Source: Burkholderia sp. Ac-20379
Lineage (GTDB): Bacteria; Pseudomonadota; Gammaproteobacteria; Burkholderiales; Burkholderiaceae
Length of the DNA: 49,840 nucleotides
Direction: 5' to 3'
NCBI RefSeq assembly: GCF_017104645.1
Contig: NZ_JAAGPF010000014.1
Location: 1 to 49,840 of the forward strand
Of this stretch, positions 17,463 through 27,896 are shown in pieces; position 1 is the first letter of the stretch, and each line of letters starts with the position of its first letter. The notes beneath the pieces are model-generated. The model was not told the DNA's origin. It searched no databases and saw only the letters and a list, made by a program, of their open reading frames with translations. The position numbers were made by a program, and so were the translations under genes.

Positions 17463-20400
17463 ATGAATCAGCCCGATGCCATGGGGCTTACGCCTGTCAA
17501 ACAGGCGCTGTTGAAGATCGAGTCGCTCCGACGCGAGCTCGAAGCCAGCCGCGCGGACAGCGGCGAGCCGATCGCGATCGTCGGCATGGGATGCCGCTTG
17601 CCGGGCGGCGTGAATTCGCCCGACGAACTCTGGGCCATGCTGGCGGCAGGCACCGATGCCATCGGCGAGGTGCCGCCGGAGCGCTGGACCGACGCGCTTT
17701 ACGATCCGCGTCCGGGCCGTGCGGATACGAGCTACAGCCGCCACGGTGGCTTCATCGACGCCGTCGATCGCTTCGATCCGGCCTTCTTCGGCATCTCGGC
17801 ACGGGAAGCGGCGCGGATCGATCCGCAGCAGCGGTTGCTGCTCGAATGCAGCTGGCGCGCCGCCGAAGATGCCGGTTTCACGCGGGAAACGCTCGCGGCA
17901 TGTCAGACCGGCGTGTTCGTCGGCTCCTCGGTGGACGACTATGCGCGCATCAGCGAGCACGCCGCCGACGAGTTCAGCTATGCGCAGACCTCGCTCGGCA
18001 CCGCGCGGCCGTTCGCGGCCGGCCGGATCGCGTACCTGTTCGGCCTGCACGGGCCCGCGCTGCATCTGGACACGGCCTGCTCGTCGTCGCTGGTCGCGGT
18101 GCATCTGGCCTGCCAGAGCCTGCGCGCGAAGGAAAGCGACGTGGCGCTGGCCGGGGGCGTCAATCTGATGCTGTCGCCGGAAATGACGATCGCGCTGAGC
18201 GAGCTGCAGGCGCTGTCGCCGGGTGGCCGCTGCCGCACCTTCGACGCCGCGGCGGATGGCTACGTGCGCGGCGAGGGATGCGGCGTGCTCACGCTGATGC
18301 GCCTGTCGGATGCGATCGCGCAGCACCGGCCGATCCGCGCAGTGATCCGCGGCTCGGCGCTCAACCACGACGGCCGCAGCAACGGCATGACGGCGCCAAA
18401 CGGGACGGCGCAGCGCGAGGTGATTCGCGCGGCGCTGGCTCGCGCCGGCATATCGCCTGCCGAAGTCGATTACGTCGAAGCGCACGGCACCGGCACGCCG
18501 TTGGGCGACCCCATCGAGCTGCGAGCGCTGGAGGAGGTCTATTGCCGCGATGTGGCGCGCGCGCATCCGCTCTACGTCGGCAGCATCAAGACCAATATCG
18601 GCCATCTGGAATCGGCCGCCTCCGTGTCCGGGCTGATGAAGCTCGTGTGCGCGTTGCAGCATGGCGAACTGCCGCGTCATCTGCACTGCGACACGCCGAC
18701 GGCTCACGTGGATTGGGCCCGTAACGGGATCCGCGTGGTCACCGAGCCGATGCGCTGGCCGTCTGCACGCCAGGGCGCCCGCGTCGCGGCCATCAGCTCC
18801 TTCGGGATGAGCGGCACGAACGGGCATCTGATCGTCGAGGCATGGCAGGCCGCGTCGCGCCACGACGGCGAGGCGCCGCCGCCGTCGTGGACCGCCGACG
18901 AGGACGTCGCGACGCCGCCGGACATTTTTCCCGTATCGGCGCATTCGGGGGCGTTGCTGACGCGTGCGATCGCGGATTGCGCCACGCAACTGAAGGCCGA
19001 CCGCACGATTTCGCCGGCCGCTTACGGTTTTGCGCTGCGCGCCGGGCGCGATACCCAACGCCACCGTTCGGCCGTGGTCGCGAGCTCGCGCGAGGCGTTG
19101 ATCGAGGCGCTCGAATCGCGTGCGCAAGCGATCCCGTCCCTCGAATCGCGCCCGGCCGGCGCCGGCCGGCTGGCCTTCCTGATGACCGGCCAGGGCGCGC
19201 AGCGCATCGACATGGCCAAGGCCTGTTATCGGCAATACCGCGTGTTTCGCGAGGTGTTCGACGAATGCGACCGGCATGTCACGGCGCTCGGCGAGCTGTC
19301 GCTGGTCGACGTGCTGTGGGGGGACGAGCAGGCTCGGATCGACCATACGCGTCACACCCAACCCGCGATGTTTGCGGTGGAGCTTGCGCTGGCGACGCTC
19401 TGGATGCACTGGGGCGTCGTGCCCGACGCCCTGATGGGACACAGTATCGGCGAGTATGCCGCGGCCTGTGTGGCGGGCGTGTTCTCGATCGAGGACGGCT
19501 GCCGGCTGGTGGTCGCGCGCGGCCGTCTCATGGAGACGCTCACCGGGGCGGGCGCGATGCTGGCCGTGCTGGCCTCGGCGCAGGACGTGCAGGATTGGAT
19601 CGCGGCGTCGGCGGAATCGGACGGGCCCGTCGCGATTGCCGCCGACAACGGCCCGGCCAACACGGTGGTGGCCGGCGAGCCGGCGGCGATCGAGGCGTTC
19701 TCCCGGCGCTGTCGCGAGCAGGGCGTCGCCACCCGCGCGCTCGACGTCACGCGGGCGTTCCATTCCCCGGCGATGGCGCCGATGCTGGCGGCCTTTGCGG
19801 ACGTGGCGGCCAGCGTGCAGTTCCACGCGCCGCGCATCCGCCTGGTGTCCAACGTTTCGGCAGGCTTCGAGACGACGCGTCTGCTGGATCCGCGCTACTG
19901 GGTGGAACATGTGAGTGCGCCGGTGGCGTTTCGCGCCGGCATGGACACCTTGCTCGACGACGCGATCCGCACGTTTGTCGAAATCGGCCCGGGCGGCACG
20001 CTCGTCGCACTCGCGAGTGCGTGCATCGAGGCCCGTGCGGCCGGCGCCTTGGCCGGGCCGACTTGCGTGTTGCGCTCGCTCGGCGCGCCGCAGCAGGAGG
20101 CGCACACGCTGCTGCTCGCGCTGGCGAGCCTGTACGAGGCGGGGTGGCCGGTGGACTGGACGGCGTACGAGCGTTCGCTGAATCGGCCCGCCACGCTGCC
20201 CCGGCTCGTGCTGCCGCCTTACCCGCTCGATGAAGGGCGCTACTGGGTCGGCCCGCGCGTGCCGGCCACACGCGCCAGGCCGCTGTCGGGCGCGATGGGC
20301 GTGGCGCCGGGCGGCGGATCGGGCGGCCTTCTCGGCGCCCGACTGGAACTGCCCGACAGCCGGGCGCAACGATACGAGGGACGGTTCGCGATCGAAGCCG

Positions 20401-23174
20401 ATCCCTGGCTCGACGGACATCGGGTGCAGGGGCACTGGGTTGCGCCGGCCGCGGCATTCGTCGATATGGCGCTCGACGCCGTGCGGCGCGGGCGATCGGG
20501 CGAGGCCGCGGCGCAGGGTTCGGCCGGGCACGGCTGGATCGCGGCGCAAGCGCTGACGTTCGAACGCGCGCTGCGGCTGACACGCCGCGACGCGGCGTTT
20601 GCGCTGGGCACCGTGGTGGAGTCCGAAGCCGGCGGCGATGTGGATACCGCTTGGCGGATTGCCGTGTACGCCCGGCCGATCCAGGCCGACGCGCCCGCCT
20701 GGGTGCGGCACAGCACGGCGCAAGCGGGCGCGGCGGCAGGTGCGCACGGTCACGAATGCGCGGACGCGCCGCCGCTTGCCGGGTGGCACGTGCAATGCAC
20801 GTCGGTTTTGCCGGTCGAGGCGTTCTACGCCCGTCTGGCCGAGCTCGGCCTCGGCTACAGCGGTGCATTCCGCTCGATCCGGCAACTGGTGCGAGGGGAG
20901 CTCAGCGCGCTGTCGCGCATCGAGCTTGCCGCCGACGATCGCGCGCTCGCCGCGGGCGTGGTTCAACCGGCCTTGCTCGACTGCGCGTTCCAGAGCGTCG
21001 CCGCGGCGGTCTGGGACACCGGTACGGGGCATGCCCATGTGCCGGTCGCGTTGGGCCGCATCGTCGTCCGGCCGTGTGCCGAACGCCTCGCTGCATGGTG
21101 CGCGGTACGTGTGCGACCGGGGCGAGGGCGGATCGAGGCGGATATTTGGCTCTACGACGATGACGGCGCCTGCTTCGCATCGATCGAACGCCTGACGCTG
21201 GCCGCCGTCGATGCGCGCGCATTCGGCGTGTCGGACGCGCCACCGGCCGCTCTGGCGGTCGCGCATCATCGCATCGACTGGCCGGCCATCGCGCTCGCGG
21301 CCGAGCCCGCCGATCTGCCGGCGCGCTGGACGCTGTTTGCCGGCGGCTCGGCGCTCGATGCCGGGTTGCTCGAGCGCTGCCGCGAGAGCGGTTGGCCCGT
21401 GCATTGCGTGCCGGCTTCCCGGCCCGCGCGCGTGAGCGATGCGGGTGCGGATGCCGATGCCGATGCCGATCAGGCCTTCGAATTCGATGACGATGCGTGG
21501 CTGGCCGGCGTGCGCGAGGCGTGCGAAGCGCACGTGGCCGCCGGCGCTGGCGCCGGGCGTCTGATGCTGCTGTACGTCTGGCCGCGTGCAGCGAATCGAT
21601 ACGACGACGATGCGGCCTCGCCCGAGGCGGCATTGGCCGAGGCGCTGCATGCGCAACGCCGCTTCGCGGCCTGGTGGCGCATCGTGCAGGCGATCGACTG
21701 GGCGTCGTGCGATGTCGGGATCGGCGTGCTGACGCAGGGCGCGCTGGCGCTGCCCGGGTCGAGCGCGCGCGTCGAACCGGATCAGGCGGCGGGTTGGGGC
21801 GCCGTGCGCAGCCTGATGCACGAAAGCGGGCCGTTGCACGTCGCGCTGGCCGATCTGTCGGGCCCCGATCGCGAGGCCTGCTCGTGCGCGCTGGCGGCGC
21901 TCAGCGCGGCGTCTCGCATCGGCGAGACGCAGTTCGCGGTACGCGGTGCCGCCGTGCATGGCGCGCGTCTGGTCGAGCGGCCGCTGGAGGCGCCCGTGCC
22001 GCTGGCGTCCGGCGCCTATCTGGTTACCGGCGGGCGCGGCGCCATCGGCGTGCGGCTGATCGAATGGCTGATCGGCCAGCGCGTGCCGAAGGTCGTTGCC
22101 GTGAGCCGGGGGCTGCCCGACCCGGCATTGCGCGATCGGCTGTGCGAGCTTGCCGAGGCGCACGCCGTGCAACTCGCGTTCGAGTCCGCCGATCTGGCCT
22201 GTTACCGCGACGTGGTGAATCTCGTCGAGCGCATCGGGACCGATCGGCAGGCGCCGCTGGTCGGCATCCTGCACGCCGCGGGGGTGCTCGAGGATGGCCT
22301 GCTCGACAGTCAGCCCGCTGCCGCGGTGCGGCGTGTGCTGGCGCCGAAGGTGGCCGGCACGCGGCATCTCGATCGCGCCACGGCCCACCTGCCGCTCAAG
22401 TCCTTCGTGACGTTTTCCTCGATCGTCGCCTGTATCGGCTCGCCCGGGCAGAGCGCCTACGCGGCCGCCAACGCGTGGATGGATGGCTTGATGCACGAGC
22501 GTCAAGCGGCCGGCCGGCCCGGACACACGATCAATTGGGGGCTCTGGGACGGCAGGGGCATGGCCGAGCAGCTCGACGCGAGGCAGCGCGAGCGGATTGC
22601 CGCCTACGGGCTCGGCGCACTCGATCCCGATGCGGCGCTGGTTTCGCTCGCCGCGCTGATCGGCGAGCCGGCGGGCCAGTCGCTGGTCTGGTGCGTCGAT
22701 CCCGAACGCCTCGCCGCGCGCGGTTCGAGCCCCGCGCTGCCCGCCTTGCTCGGGCCGCTGCTGCGCGGCCCCGGGCCCGTGCAGGCCGGCGCGGCGCGGG
22801 CGGAGGGCTTGCGCGATCGCGTGCTCGCGGCGCCCGCCCCGGCACGCCGTGCGTTGCTGCGCGAGCATCTGCTCGGGGACATCGCCACGACGCTGCGCAC
22901 CCCGGTCGGGCAGCTCGACGCGGATCGGCCGCTGATCGAACTCGGGCTCGATTCGTTGATGGCCGGCGAATTTCGCAGCGCGCTGCGCCGCCAGCTCGGC
23001 GTGGACATCCCGTTCGGCCGGCTGCTTGAAGGGGCGACGCTCGACGACGTCGTCGTCAGTGCGCTGGCGACGCTGTCCGGCGCGCGTGCCGCGGCGCACG
23101 GGGATCATCCACATACCGAGGTCGCGGCGCCGCAGCCGGCGCTGGCGATCGACATGGAAGGGGGAGAACTGTGA
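17463..23174 (+). CDS. Type I PKS module: KS-AT-DH-KR-ACP
   Basis: A 1903-residue module. A short N-terminal coiled helix (about 8-32) precedes the KS, whose active residues are Cys206 (DTACSSSL), His341 (EAHGTGT) and His381 (KTNIGHLE). The AT has GHSIGEY with Ser661 and an AFHS motif suggesting malonyl-CoA. The DH has HRVQGHWVAP (His986) and the LLDCAFQ Asp1173, so it looks active. The KR has TGGRGAIG near 1520, a B-type-like LED motif and YAAAN with Tyr1666. The carrier ends the protein (LGLDSL, Ser1831). There is no ER or methyltransferase, so an alpha,beta-unsaturated acyl chain is expected. Stop and NRPS start overlap (GTGA at 23171-23174). It extends the FAAL-loaded fatty acid by one two-carbon unit. 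Confidence 0.93.
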   Translation: MNQPDAMGLTPVKQALLKIESLRRELEASRADSGEPIAIVGMGCRLPGGVNSPDELWAMLAAGTDAIGEVPPERWTDALYDPRPGRADTSYSRHGGFIDAVDRFDPAFFGISAREAARIDPQQRLLLECSWRAAEDAGFTRETLAACQTGVFVGSSVDDYARISEHAADEFSYAQTSLGTARPFAAGRIAYLFGLHGPALHLDTACSSSLVAVHLACQSLRAKESDVALAGGVNLMLSPEMTIALSELQALSPGGRCRTFDAAADGYVRGEGCGVLTLMRLSDAIAQHRPIRAVIRGSALNHDGRSNGMTAPNGTAQREVIRAALARAGISPAEVDYVEAHGTGTPLGDPIELRALEEVYCRDVARAHPLYVGSIKTNIGHLESAASVSGLMKLVCALQHGELPRHLHCDTPTAHVDWARNGIRVVTEPMRWPSARQGARVAAISSFGMSGTNGHLIVEAWQAASRHDGEAPPPSWTADEDVATPPDIFPVSAHSGALLTRAIADCATQLKADRTISPAAYGFALRAGRDTQRHRSAVVASSREALIEALESRAQAIPSLESRPAGAGRLAFLMTGQGAQRIDMAKACYRQYRVFREVFDECDRHVTALGELSLVDVLWGDEQARIDHTRHTQPAMFAVELALATLWMHWGVVPDALMGHSIGEYAAACVAGVFSIEDGCRLVVARGRLMETLTGAGAMLAVLASAQDVQDWIAASAESDGPVAIAADNGPANTVVAGEPAAIEAFSRRCREQGVATRALDVTRAFHSPAMAPMLAAFADVAASVQFHAPRIRLVSNVSAGFETTRLLDPRYWVEHVSAPVAFRAGMDTLLDDAIRTFVEIGPGGTLVALASACIEARAAGALAGPTCVLRSLGAPQQEAHTLLLALASLYEAGWPVDWTAYERSLNRPATLPRLVLPPYPLDEGRYWVGPRVPATRARPLSGAMGVAPGGGSGGLLGARLELPDSRAQRYEGRFAIEADPWLDGHRVQGHWVAPAAAFVDMALDAVRRGRSGEAAAQGSAGHGWIAAQALTFERALRLTRRDAAFALGTVVESEAGGDVDTAWRIAVYARPIQADAPAWVRHSTAQAGAAAGAHGHECADAPPLAGWHVQCTSVLPVEAFYARLAELGLGYSGAFRSIRQLVRGELSALSRIELAADDRALAAGVVQPALLDCAFQSVAAAVWDTGTGHAHVPVALGRIVVRPCAERLAAWCAVRVRPGRGRIEADIWLYDDDGACFASIERLTLAAVDARAFGVSDAPPAALAVAHHRIDWPAIALAAEPADLPARWTLFAGGSALDAGLLERCRESGWPVHCVPASRPARVSDAGADADADADQAFEFDDDAWLAGVREACEAHVAAGAGAGRLMLLYVWPRAANRYDDDAASPEAALAEALHAQRRFAAWWRIVQAIDWASCDVGIGVLTQGALALPGSSARVEPDQAAGWGAVRSLMHESGPLHVALADLSGPDREACSCALAALSAASRIGETQFAVRGAAVHGARLVERPLEAPVPLASGAYLVTGGRGAIGVRLIEWLIGQRVPKVVAVSRGLPDPALRDRLCELAEAHAVQLAFESADLACYRDVVNLVERIGTDRQAPLVGILHAAGVLEDGLLDSQPAAAVRRVLAPKVAGTRHLDRATAHLPLKSFVTFSSIVACIGSPGQSAYAAANAWMDGLMHERQAAGRPGHTINWGLWDGRGMAEQLDARQRERIAAYGLGALDPDAALVSLAALIGEPAGQSLVWCVDPERLAARGSSPALPALLGPLLRGPGPVQAGAARAEGLRDRVLAAPAPARRALLREHLLGDIATTLRTPVGQLDADRPLIELGLDSLMAGEFRSALRRQLGVDIPFGRLLEGATLDDVVVSALATLSGARAAAHGDHPHTEVAAPQPALAIDMEGGEL

Positions 23175-26100
23175 GTTCGATCGAATTCATCCGGGATCTG
23201 GGGCGCCAGGGCATCGAGCTTTGGGCACAGGACGGCAAGCTGCAGTACAAGGCGCCGAAGGGCGCCATGACGCCCGAACTGATCGCCACGCTGAAGGCCG
23301 ACAAGGCCGAGCTGGTCGCATTGCTGGAGCAGTTTGCCGGCACGCTCGGCAGCTATCCGCTGTCGTACGCGCAGGCTTCGCTCTGGTCGCTTCACCAGCT
23401 CAATCCCGAGAGCGCCGCGTATAACGTGACCTATGCGATACAGCTCGACGATGCGGTGGAGAGCGCGACGTTGCGGCGTTGCGTCGATTATCTGATCGCG
23501 CGCCATCCGATCCTGCGCACCGCTTATCGCGTGATCGACGGCGAGCCGTGTCAGGAGGTCGTGGCGACGGCGGCCGCGAGCCTCGCCATCGACCGGCTGT
23601 TCGACGCGGATGAGGCGGCGATCCGACACTGGATCGACGATCAGGCCAACCAGCCGTTCGATCTCGCGCAATCCCCGATCCGGCTCAAGCTGCTGGTCAA
23701 TGTGCCGCGAGAGGCCCAGGGGATCCGGCAGGTGCTGCTGATCAACGTGCATCACATCGCCGCCGATTTCCGCTCGCTGGAGATCCTGATCCGCGAGTTG
23801 CACGCGCTGTATGCCCAGGCCGTCGCCGGCGCACCGCTCGCGCTGCCGCCGCTTGCGCTGCAGTACCGCGACTGTGTCCAGCATGAGCTGGCCCGGCTGG
23901 GGCGCGGCGCCAGCGAACCGGCGGCGGCGTTCTGGCGTCACGAATTGCGCGATGGCTGGCCGGTGCTCGAACTCGCCACGGACCGCGTCCGGCCGCCGCT
24001 GAAGAGCGAGCGTGGGCGCGTGCACGAACTGGCGCTGGGCGAGGCGCTATCGGCCCGCGTGCGCGACGCCGCCCGGCAGGCGCACGTCACGCCCTACATG
24101 TGGCTGCTCACCGTCTACCAGTTGTTTCTTTACTGTCATACCGGCCAGCCCCGGCTGATGATCGGGGCGCCGACGTCCGGTCGCGGCGTGGCAGGCAGCG
24201 AGAATGTGCTCGGCCACTTCGTCAACACGGTCGTGCTGGCGTGCGACGTGAACGAGGGCGACACGTTTTCCACGTTGCTGGATCGCACGCGCGAGATGAT
24301 GCTGCGGGTGCTCGAGCATCAGGACTATCCGTTTCCGATGTTGGTGGACATGCTGCGCCCGCCGCGCGATGCGAGCCGTTCGCCGATCTATCAGGTGATG
24401 TTCAACTGGAATCAGGCCCACGGCGAAACCGGGCTGGACGCGGCAGGCGGCGTGCCGTTCTACGGGGCGCGGCTCGCGGCCTCCAGCACCGGCACGCGAG
24501 GCGCGACGCATGACCTGACGCTGAATCTCCAGGATCTCGGCAATGCTTACCTGAGCGCCTGGACCTTCAATACCGATCTGTTCGAGCCGGAGAGTATCGA
24601 GCGCTTCGCCAGGCAGTACGTGCGTCTCGTCGAGCAGGCGCTCGAGGATCCCGCTCGCGCGCTGGCGCGCTTCAGCACCGCGGATCAGCAATCCGGCGCC
24701 GCACTGATGGCGCGGCTCGCCCGTGTGCTGCCCGGTTCGCCGGCGGCCCTGTCCGAGTGCGCCACGACGTCGCTCGACGCGAGCGCCGTGGTGTGGCAAC
24801 TGGACGGCGCGGGGCTGACGCGGGCCGACGTCGACGCGGCCCGGCGAGCCCTGACGGCGCGTCTGGCGAGCGCCGGTGTGGCGAAGGGCACGTGCGTCGC
24901 GTTGCATCTGACGGCGCCGGCGCAATGCGCGCTGGCGCTGTTGGCCGTGTGCGAGCTGGGCGCGCGCGTGCTGCGCACGACGATCGGCCTGCCGCGCGCC
25001 GACGACGCATGGGTCGATCCGCGCGTCGGCGTGACGCTGCTCGACGGCGGCACGCCGGATTGGCACCCCGCCTCGATCCGCATCGAGGCAGCCCGGCAGG
25101 GCGCGCATGTGCGCTCGGACGATACCCGCGACGCGATGGACGCGGGTGCCGTCATGGCGTTCACGGCGGATCTCGCGCGCCTGTTGCGCGCCGATCGGGA
25201 CAGCGTGGTGGTGGCGTTGTGCGACCAGCCCGCGTGGCTGACGGTCGCCTCGCTCGTGCATGCGTTCAGCCGCGGCGGATCGGTGCGGCTGAGCTCGCAG
25301 GCTTCCATTTCCGCGCTGGCAAGCCCCGACGCGTCGCTCGCCCGGGCGGCGCGAGCGACGCTGGGAGCGCTGCTCTCGCCCGCCGCGTGTCTGATGGTGC
25401 CCGCGTTGCTGGCCACCCGGTTGGCCGACGCCGGCATCGACCGGGTTCGGCACCGGCTTGTCTATGGCGATCGGCCCGGCGGCGCGTCGGGCTCGACCGT
25501 TTTTGTACCGCTCGCCGCCGTGGAACCGTGGCACACGCTTGCCGGCTTCGTGCCCGATCGCGGACGATGGCGCTTCCTGGCGCCGTCCGCCGATGGCCGC
25601 GTGGCCGTGGTGGTCGGCCCGACGGGGCGCCTGGCCGACGAGCGTCAGGCCGGCGAACTGCGTTTCGTCTGGCCTGCCGCGGGCGCATGCGACATCGCAA
25701 GCCCGCCTGATTCGCCAGATGCGCTGTTGGACGGGGCGGTGCCGCTCGGCGCCGGCCTGCGCGCGGTGCGGATCGGCGAGACCATCCTGAGCGATGCGCC
25801 GTCGTTGCGCGGGAGCGATGCGTCATGCGGTGTCGCCGATGCGATCGAGCGGCATCTGCGCGGTGTGCCGGGTGTCCAGGACGCCGCCTGCGAGGCGCGC
25901 GAGGTGGCGGGCGCCGTGGTGCGGGTCGCCTATTTGACGCCCGATCCGGCGCTGGCCGATAGCGGGCCCGACGCCTTGCTCGTGCGTGCGCGGGCTGCAC
26001 TGAAGGCGGCGTTGCCCGATGCCATGCATCCCGATGCGATCCAGTGGCTCGCGCAATTGCCGCTCGACGCGCGAGGCGCACTCGACGTGTCGCGCCTGCC

Positions 26101-27838
26101 GCTTCCGGATGCGCAGCCGGGTGCGTCGCGAGAGGCGGACAGCGAGATCGAGCACGCCTTGGTCGCGATCTGGCGCGACGTCCTGGGGCGCGCGACGATC
26201 GGTGTCGACGACGATTTCTTCGAGTCGGGCGGCGACTCGATTCTGGCCGCGGTCATCGTGTCGCGTGCGGCGCTCGACGGGCTGTATCTGAAGCCGAAGG
26301 ATCTGTTCGAACATACGACGGTGGCGGAGCTGGCCGCCGTGGTGCAGGCTGCGCCGGCGCTCGGCGTGGATCAAGGGCCGGTGCGTGGCGACGCGGCGCT
26401 CGGGCCGGCCGCCGCCTGGTTTGTCGAGAAAGTCGACCGCGATCGCTCGCATTTCAACCAGGCGCTGCTGGTGTCGCTGCGCGACGAGCCCGATCTGGCG
26501 ATGCTGGCCGAAGCCTGGCGCGTGGTTGTGCAGCATCACGACGGCCTTCGCTCACGCTTCGCAGCCGACGGCGCGAGCCTGCGTCAGCACTTTCCCGATA
26601 CCGCCGGCGACGATGGCATCGATGTCGACGCGGTGTCCTGCGTCGATGCCGCCGGGCGCCACGACGAGGCGGCTTGGCGAGCGGCGATCGCCGCCGCGCA
26701 AACCGGCCTCGATATCGAGCGCGGCCGGCTGCTGGCCGTGCGTTGGCTCAAAAGCGCCAGCTTATGGTCCAGCCGGCTACTGATCGTCGTCCATCACCTG
26801 GCGATCGACGGCGTATCGTGGGCCATTCTGCTGCAGGATCTGGCCGATGCGTATCTGCAGATCCGCCAGCGCACGACGCCGAAACTGCCGCTGAAAACCA
26901 GCGCCGCGAAGGCCTGGGTCGAGCACTGGCAAGCCCTGGTCGCCACCGGCGCGCTCGATCGTGACCGGGCCTACTGGCTGGCGCGCGCCGAACATGTCCG
27001 GGCGGCGCTCGGCGGCGGGACGCGCGTGGCGCTGATGCGTCACAGTCTCAACCCGATCGTGCACCACACCTACGAGGATTCGCCGCTGAGCTGCACGATC
27101 ACGCTCGATGCGAAAACCACCACGCGCTTGCGTACCACCGCGCATCGCGCCTATGGCACGGACGCCAACGATCTGCTGGTGGCGGCCCTGCATGGCGGCT
27201 TCTGGGACTGGAGCCGCAGCGAGGCGCTCTGGATCGACGTCGAGGGGCATGGTCGCAACGCGTTCGACGACGAGGCGCTGGACCTGAGCCGCAGCATTGG
27301 CTGGTTTACCTCGATTTATCCCGTGTTCGTCGATGCGCCGGCCGACGGCGAGGCGGCGCGCTTGATCAAGGGCGTCAAGCAGCGCCTGCGCGAGGTGCCC
27401 CGCCATGGGGCCGGCTTCGGCGCACTGCGCTATCTCGACGGCGACGCGACGCTGGCGGCGCTGCCCGCCGCCCCGATCCTGTTCACCTATCTCGGGCAAC
27501 TCGAGCAGATGGCCGGCAACCCCGACTTTTATCGCGGCACGCTCGAGGCTGCCCCCGGCATCCGCAGCCCGCGCCAGCGACGCACGCATCTGCTGGACAT
27601 CGTGGCGTATGTGGCCGGCGGCAGGCTCATCCTCGATGCGTCGTTCCACGGGGCGCCCGGCGTGGACGAGAGCATCGGCTGCCTGATGTGCCACGTCGAG
27701 GCACGGCTCAGAGCGCTGATCGATCACTGCGACGCGGCGCCGGACGGCGGCATGACACCGTCCGATGTGCCTCAGCTGGACGTGGATCAGGACGAGCTGG
27801 ACGCCGTGCTCGCCGAAATCGACGCCCTCGAACCATGA
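23171..27838 (+). CDS. NRPS: TubC docking-C-A*(decayed)-T-E
   Basis: A 1555-residue NRPS starting with GTG, overlapping the PKS stop. Residues 1-55 form a TubC-type docking domain (SIEFIRDLGRQGIELWAQDGK). The C domain follows with HHIAADF at 194-200: the catalytic HHxxxD is kept but the usual Gly is Phe. Residues about 490-985 are where an A domain belongs, yet no P-loop, no YGxTE, no YRTGDL and no A10 lysine remain (PLDARGALDVSRL has Ala in place of Lys). The T domain is normal (ESGGDSILA, Ser1023). An epimerization domain follows, with HHLAIDGVSW at 1208-1217, the EGHGR motif and RSIGWFTSIYP. The module should therefore add a residue supplied in trans and epimerise it to D. Same operon; 58 bases before the next NRPS. 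Confidence 0.9.
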   Translation: MSSIEFIRDLGRQGIELWAQDGKLQYKAPKGAMTPELIATLKADKAELVALLEQFAGTLGSYPLSYAQASLWSLHQLNPESAAYNVTYAIQLDDAVESATLRRCVDYLIARHPILRTAYRVIDGEPCQEVVATAAASLAIDRLFDADEAAIRHWIDDQANQPFDLAQSPIRLKLLVNVPREAQGIRQVLLINVHHIAADFRSLEILIRELHALYAQAVAGAPLALPPLALQYRDCVQHELARLGRGASEPAAAFWRHELRDGWPVLELATDRVRPPLKSERGRVHELALGEALSARVRDAARQAHVTPYMWLLTVYQLFLYCHTGQPRLMIGAPTSGRGVAGSENVLGHFVNTVVLACDVNEGDTFSTLLDRTREMMLRVLEHQDYPFPMLVDMLRPPRDASRSPIYQVMFNWNQAHGETGLDAAGGVPFYGARLAASSTGTRGATHDLTLNLQDLGNAYLSAWTFNTDLFEPESIERFARQYVRLVEQALEDPARALARFSTADQQSGAALMARLARVLPGSPAALSECATTSLDASAVVWQLDGAGLTRADVDAARRALTARLASAGVAKGTCVALHLTAPAQCALALLAVCELGARVLRTTIGLPRADDAWVDPRVGVTLLDGGTPDWHPASIRIEAARQGAHVRSDDTRDAMDAGAVMAFTADLARLLRADRDSVVVALCDQPAWLTVASLVHAFSRGGSVRLSSQASISALASPDASLARAARATLGALLSPAACLMVPALLATRLADAGIDRVRHRLVYGDRPGGASGSTVFVPLAAVEPWHTLAGFVPDRGRWRFLAPSADGRVAVVVGPTGRLADERQAGELRFVWPAAGACDIASPPDSPDALLDGAVPLGAGLRAVRIGETILSDAPSLRGSDASCGVADAIERHLRGVPGVQDAACEAREVAGAVVRVAYLTPDPALADSGPDALLVRARAALKAALPDAMHPDAIQWLAQLPLDARGALDVSRLPLPDAQPGASREADSEIEHALVAIWRDVLGRATIGVDDDFFESGGDSILAAVIVSRAALDGLYLKPKDLFEHTTVAELAAVVQAAPALGVDQGPVRGDAALGPAAAWFVEKVDRDRSHFNQALLVSLRDEPDLAMLAEAWRVVVQHHDGLRSRFAADGASLRQHFPDTAGDDGIDVDAVSCVDAAGRHDEAAWRAAIAAAQTGLDIERGRLLAVRWLKSASLWSSRLLIVVHHLAIDGVSWAILLQDLADAYLQIRQRTTPKLPLKTSAAKAWVEHWQALVATGALDRDRAYWLARAEHVRAALGGGTRVALMRHSLNPIVHHTYEDSPLSCTITLDAKTTTRLRTTAHRAYGTDANDLLVAALHGGFWDWSRSEALWIDVEGHGRNAFDDEALDLSRSIGWFTSIYPVFVDAPADGEAARLIKGVKQRLREVPRHGAGFGALRYLDGDATLAALPAAPILFTYLGQLEQMAGNPDFYRGTLEAAPGIRSPRQRRTHLLDIVAYVAGGRLILDASFHGAPGVDESIGCLMCHVEARLRALIDHCDAAPDGGMTPSDVPQLDVDQDELDAVLAEIDALEP

Positions 27839-27896
27839 CCCGATGGCGGTGCGCGGCCCGCGCATCGCCCGTCATTTCCCGAATCAGGAATTCTGC

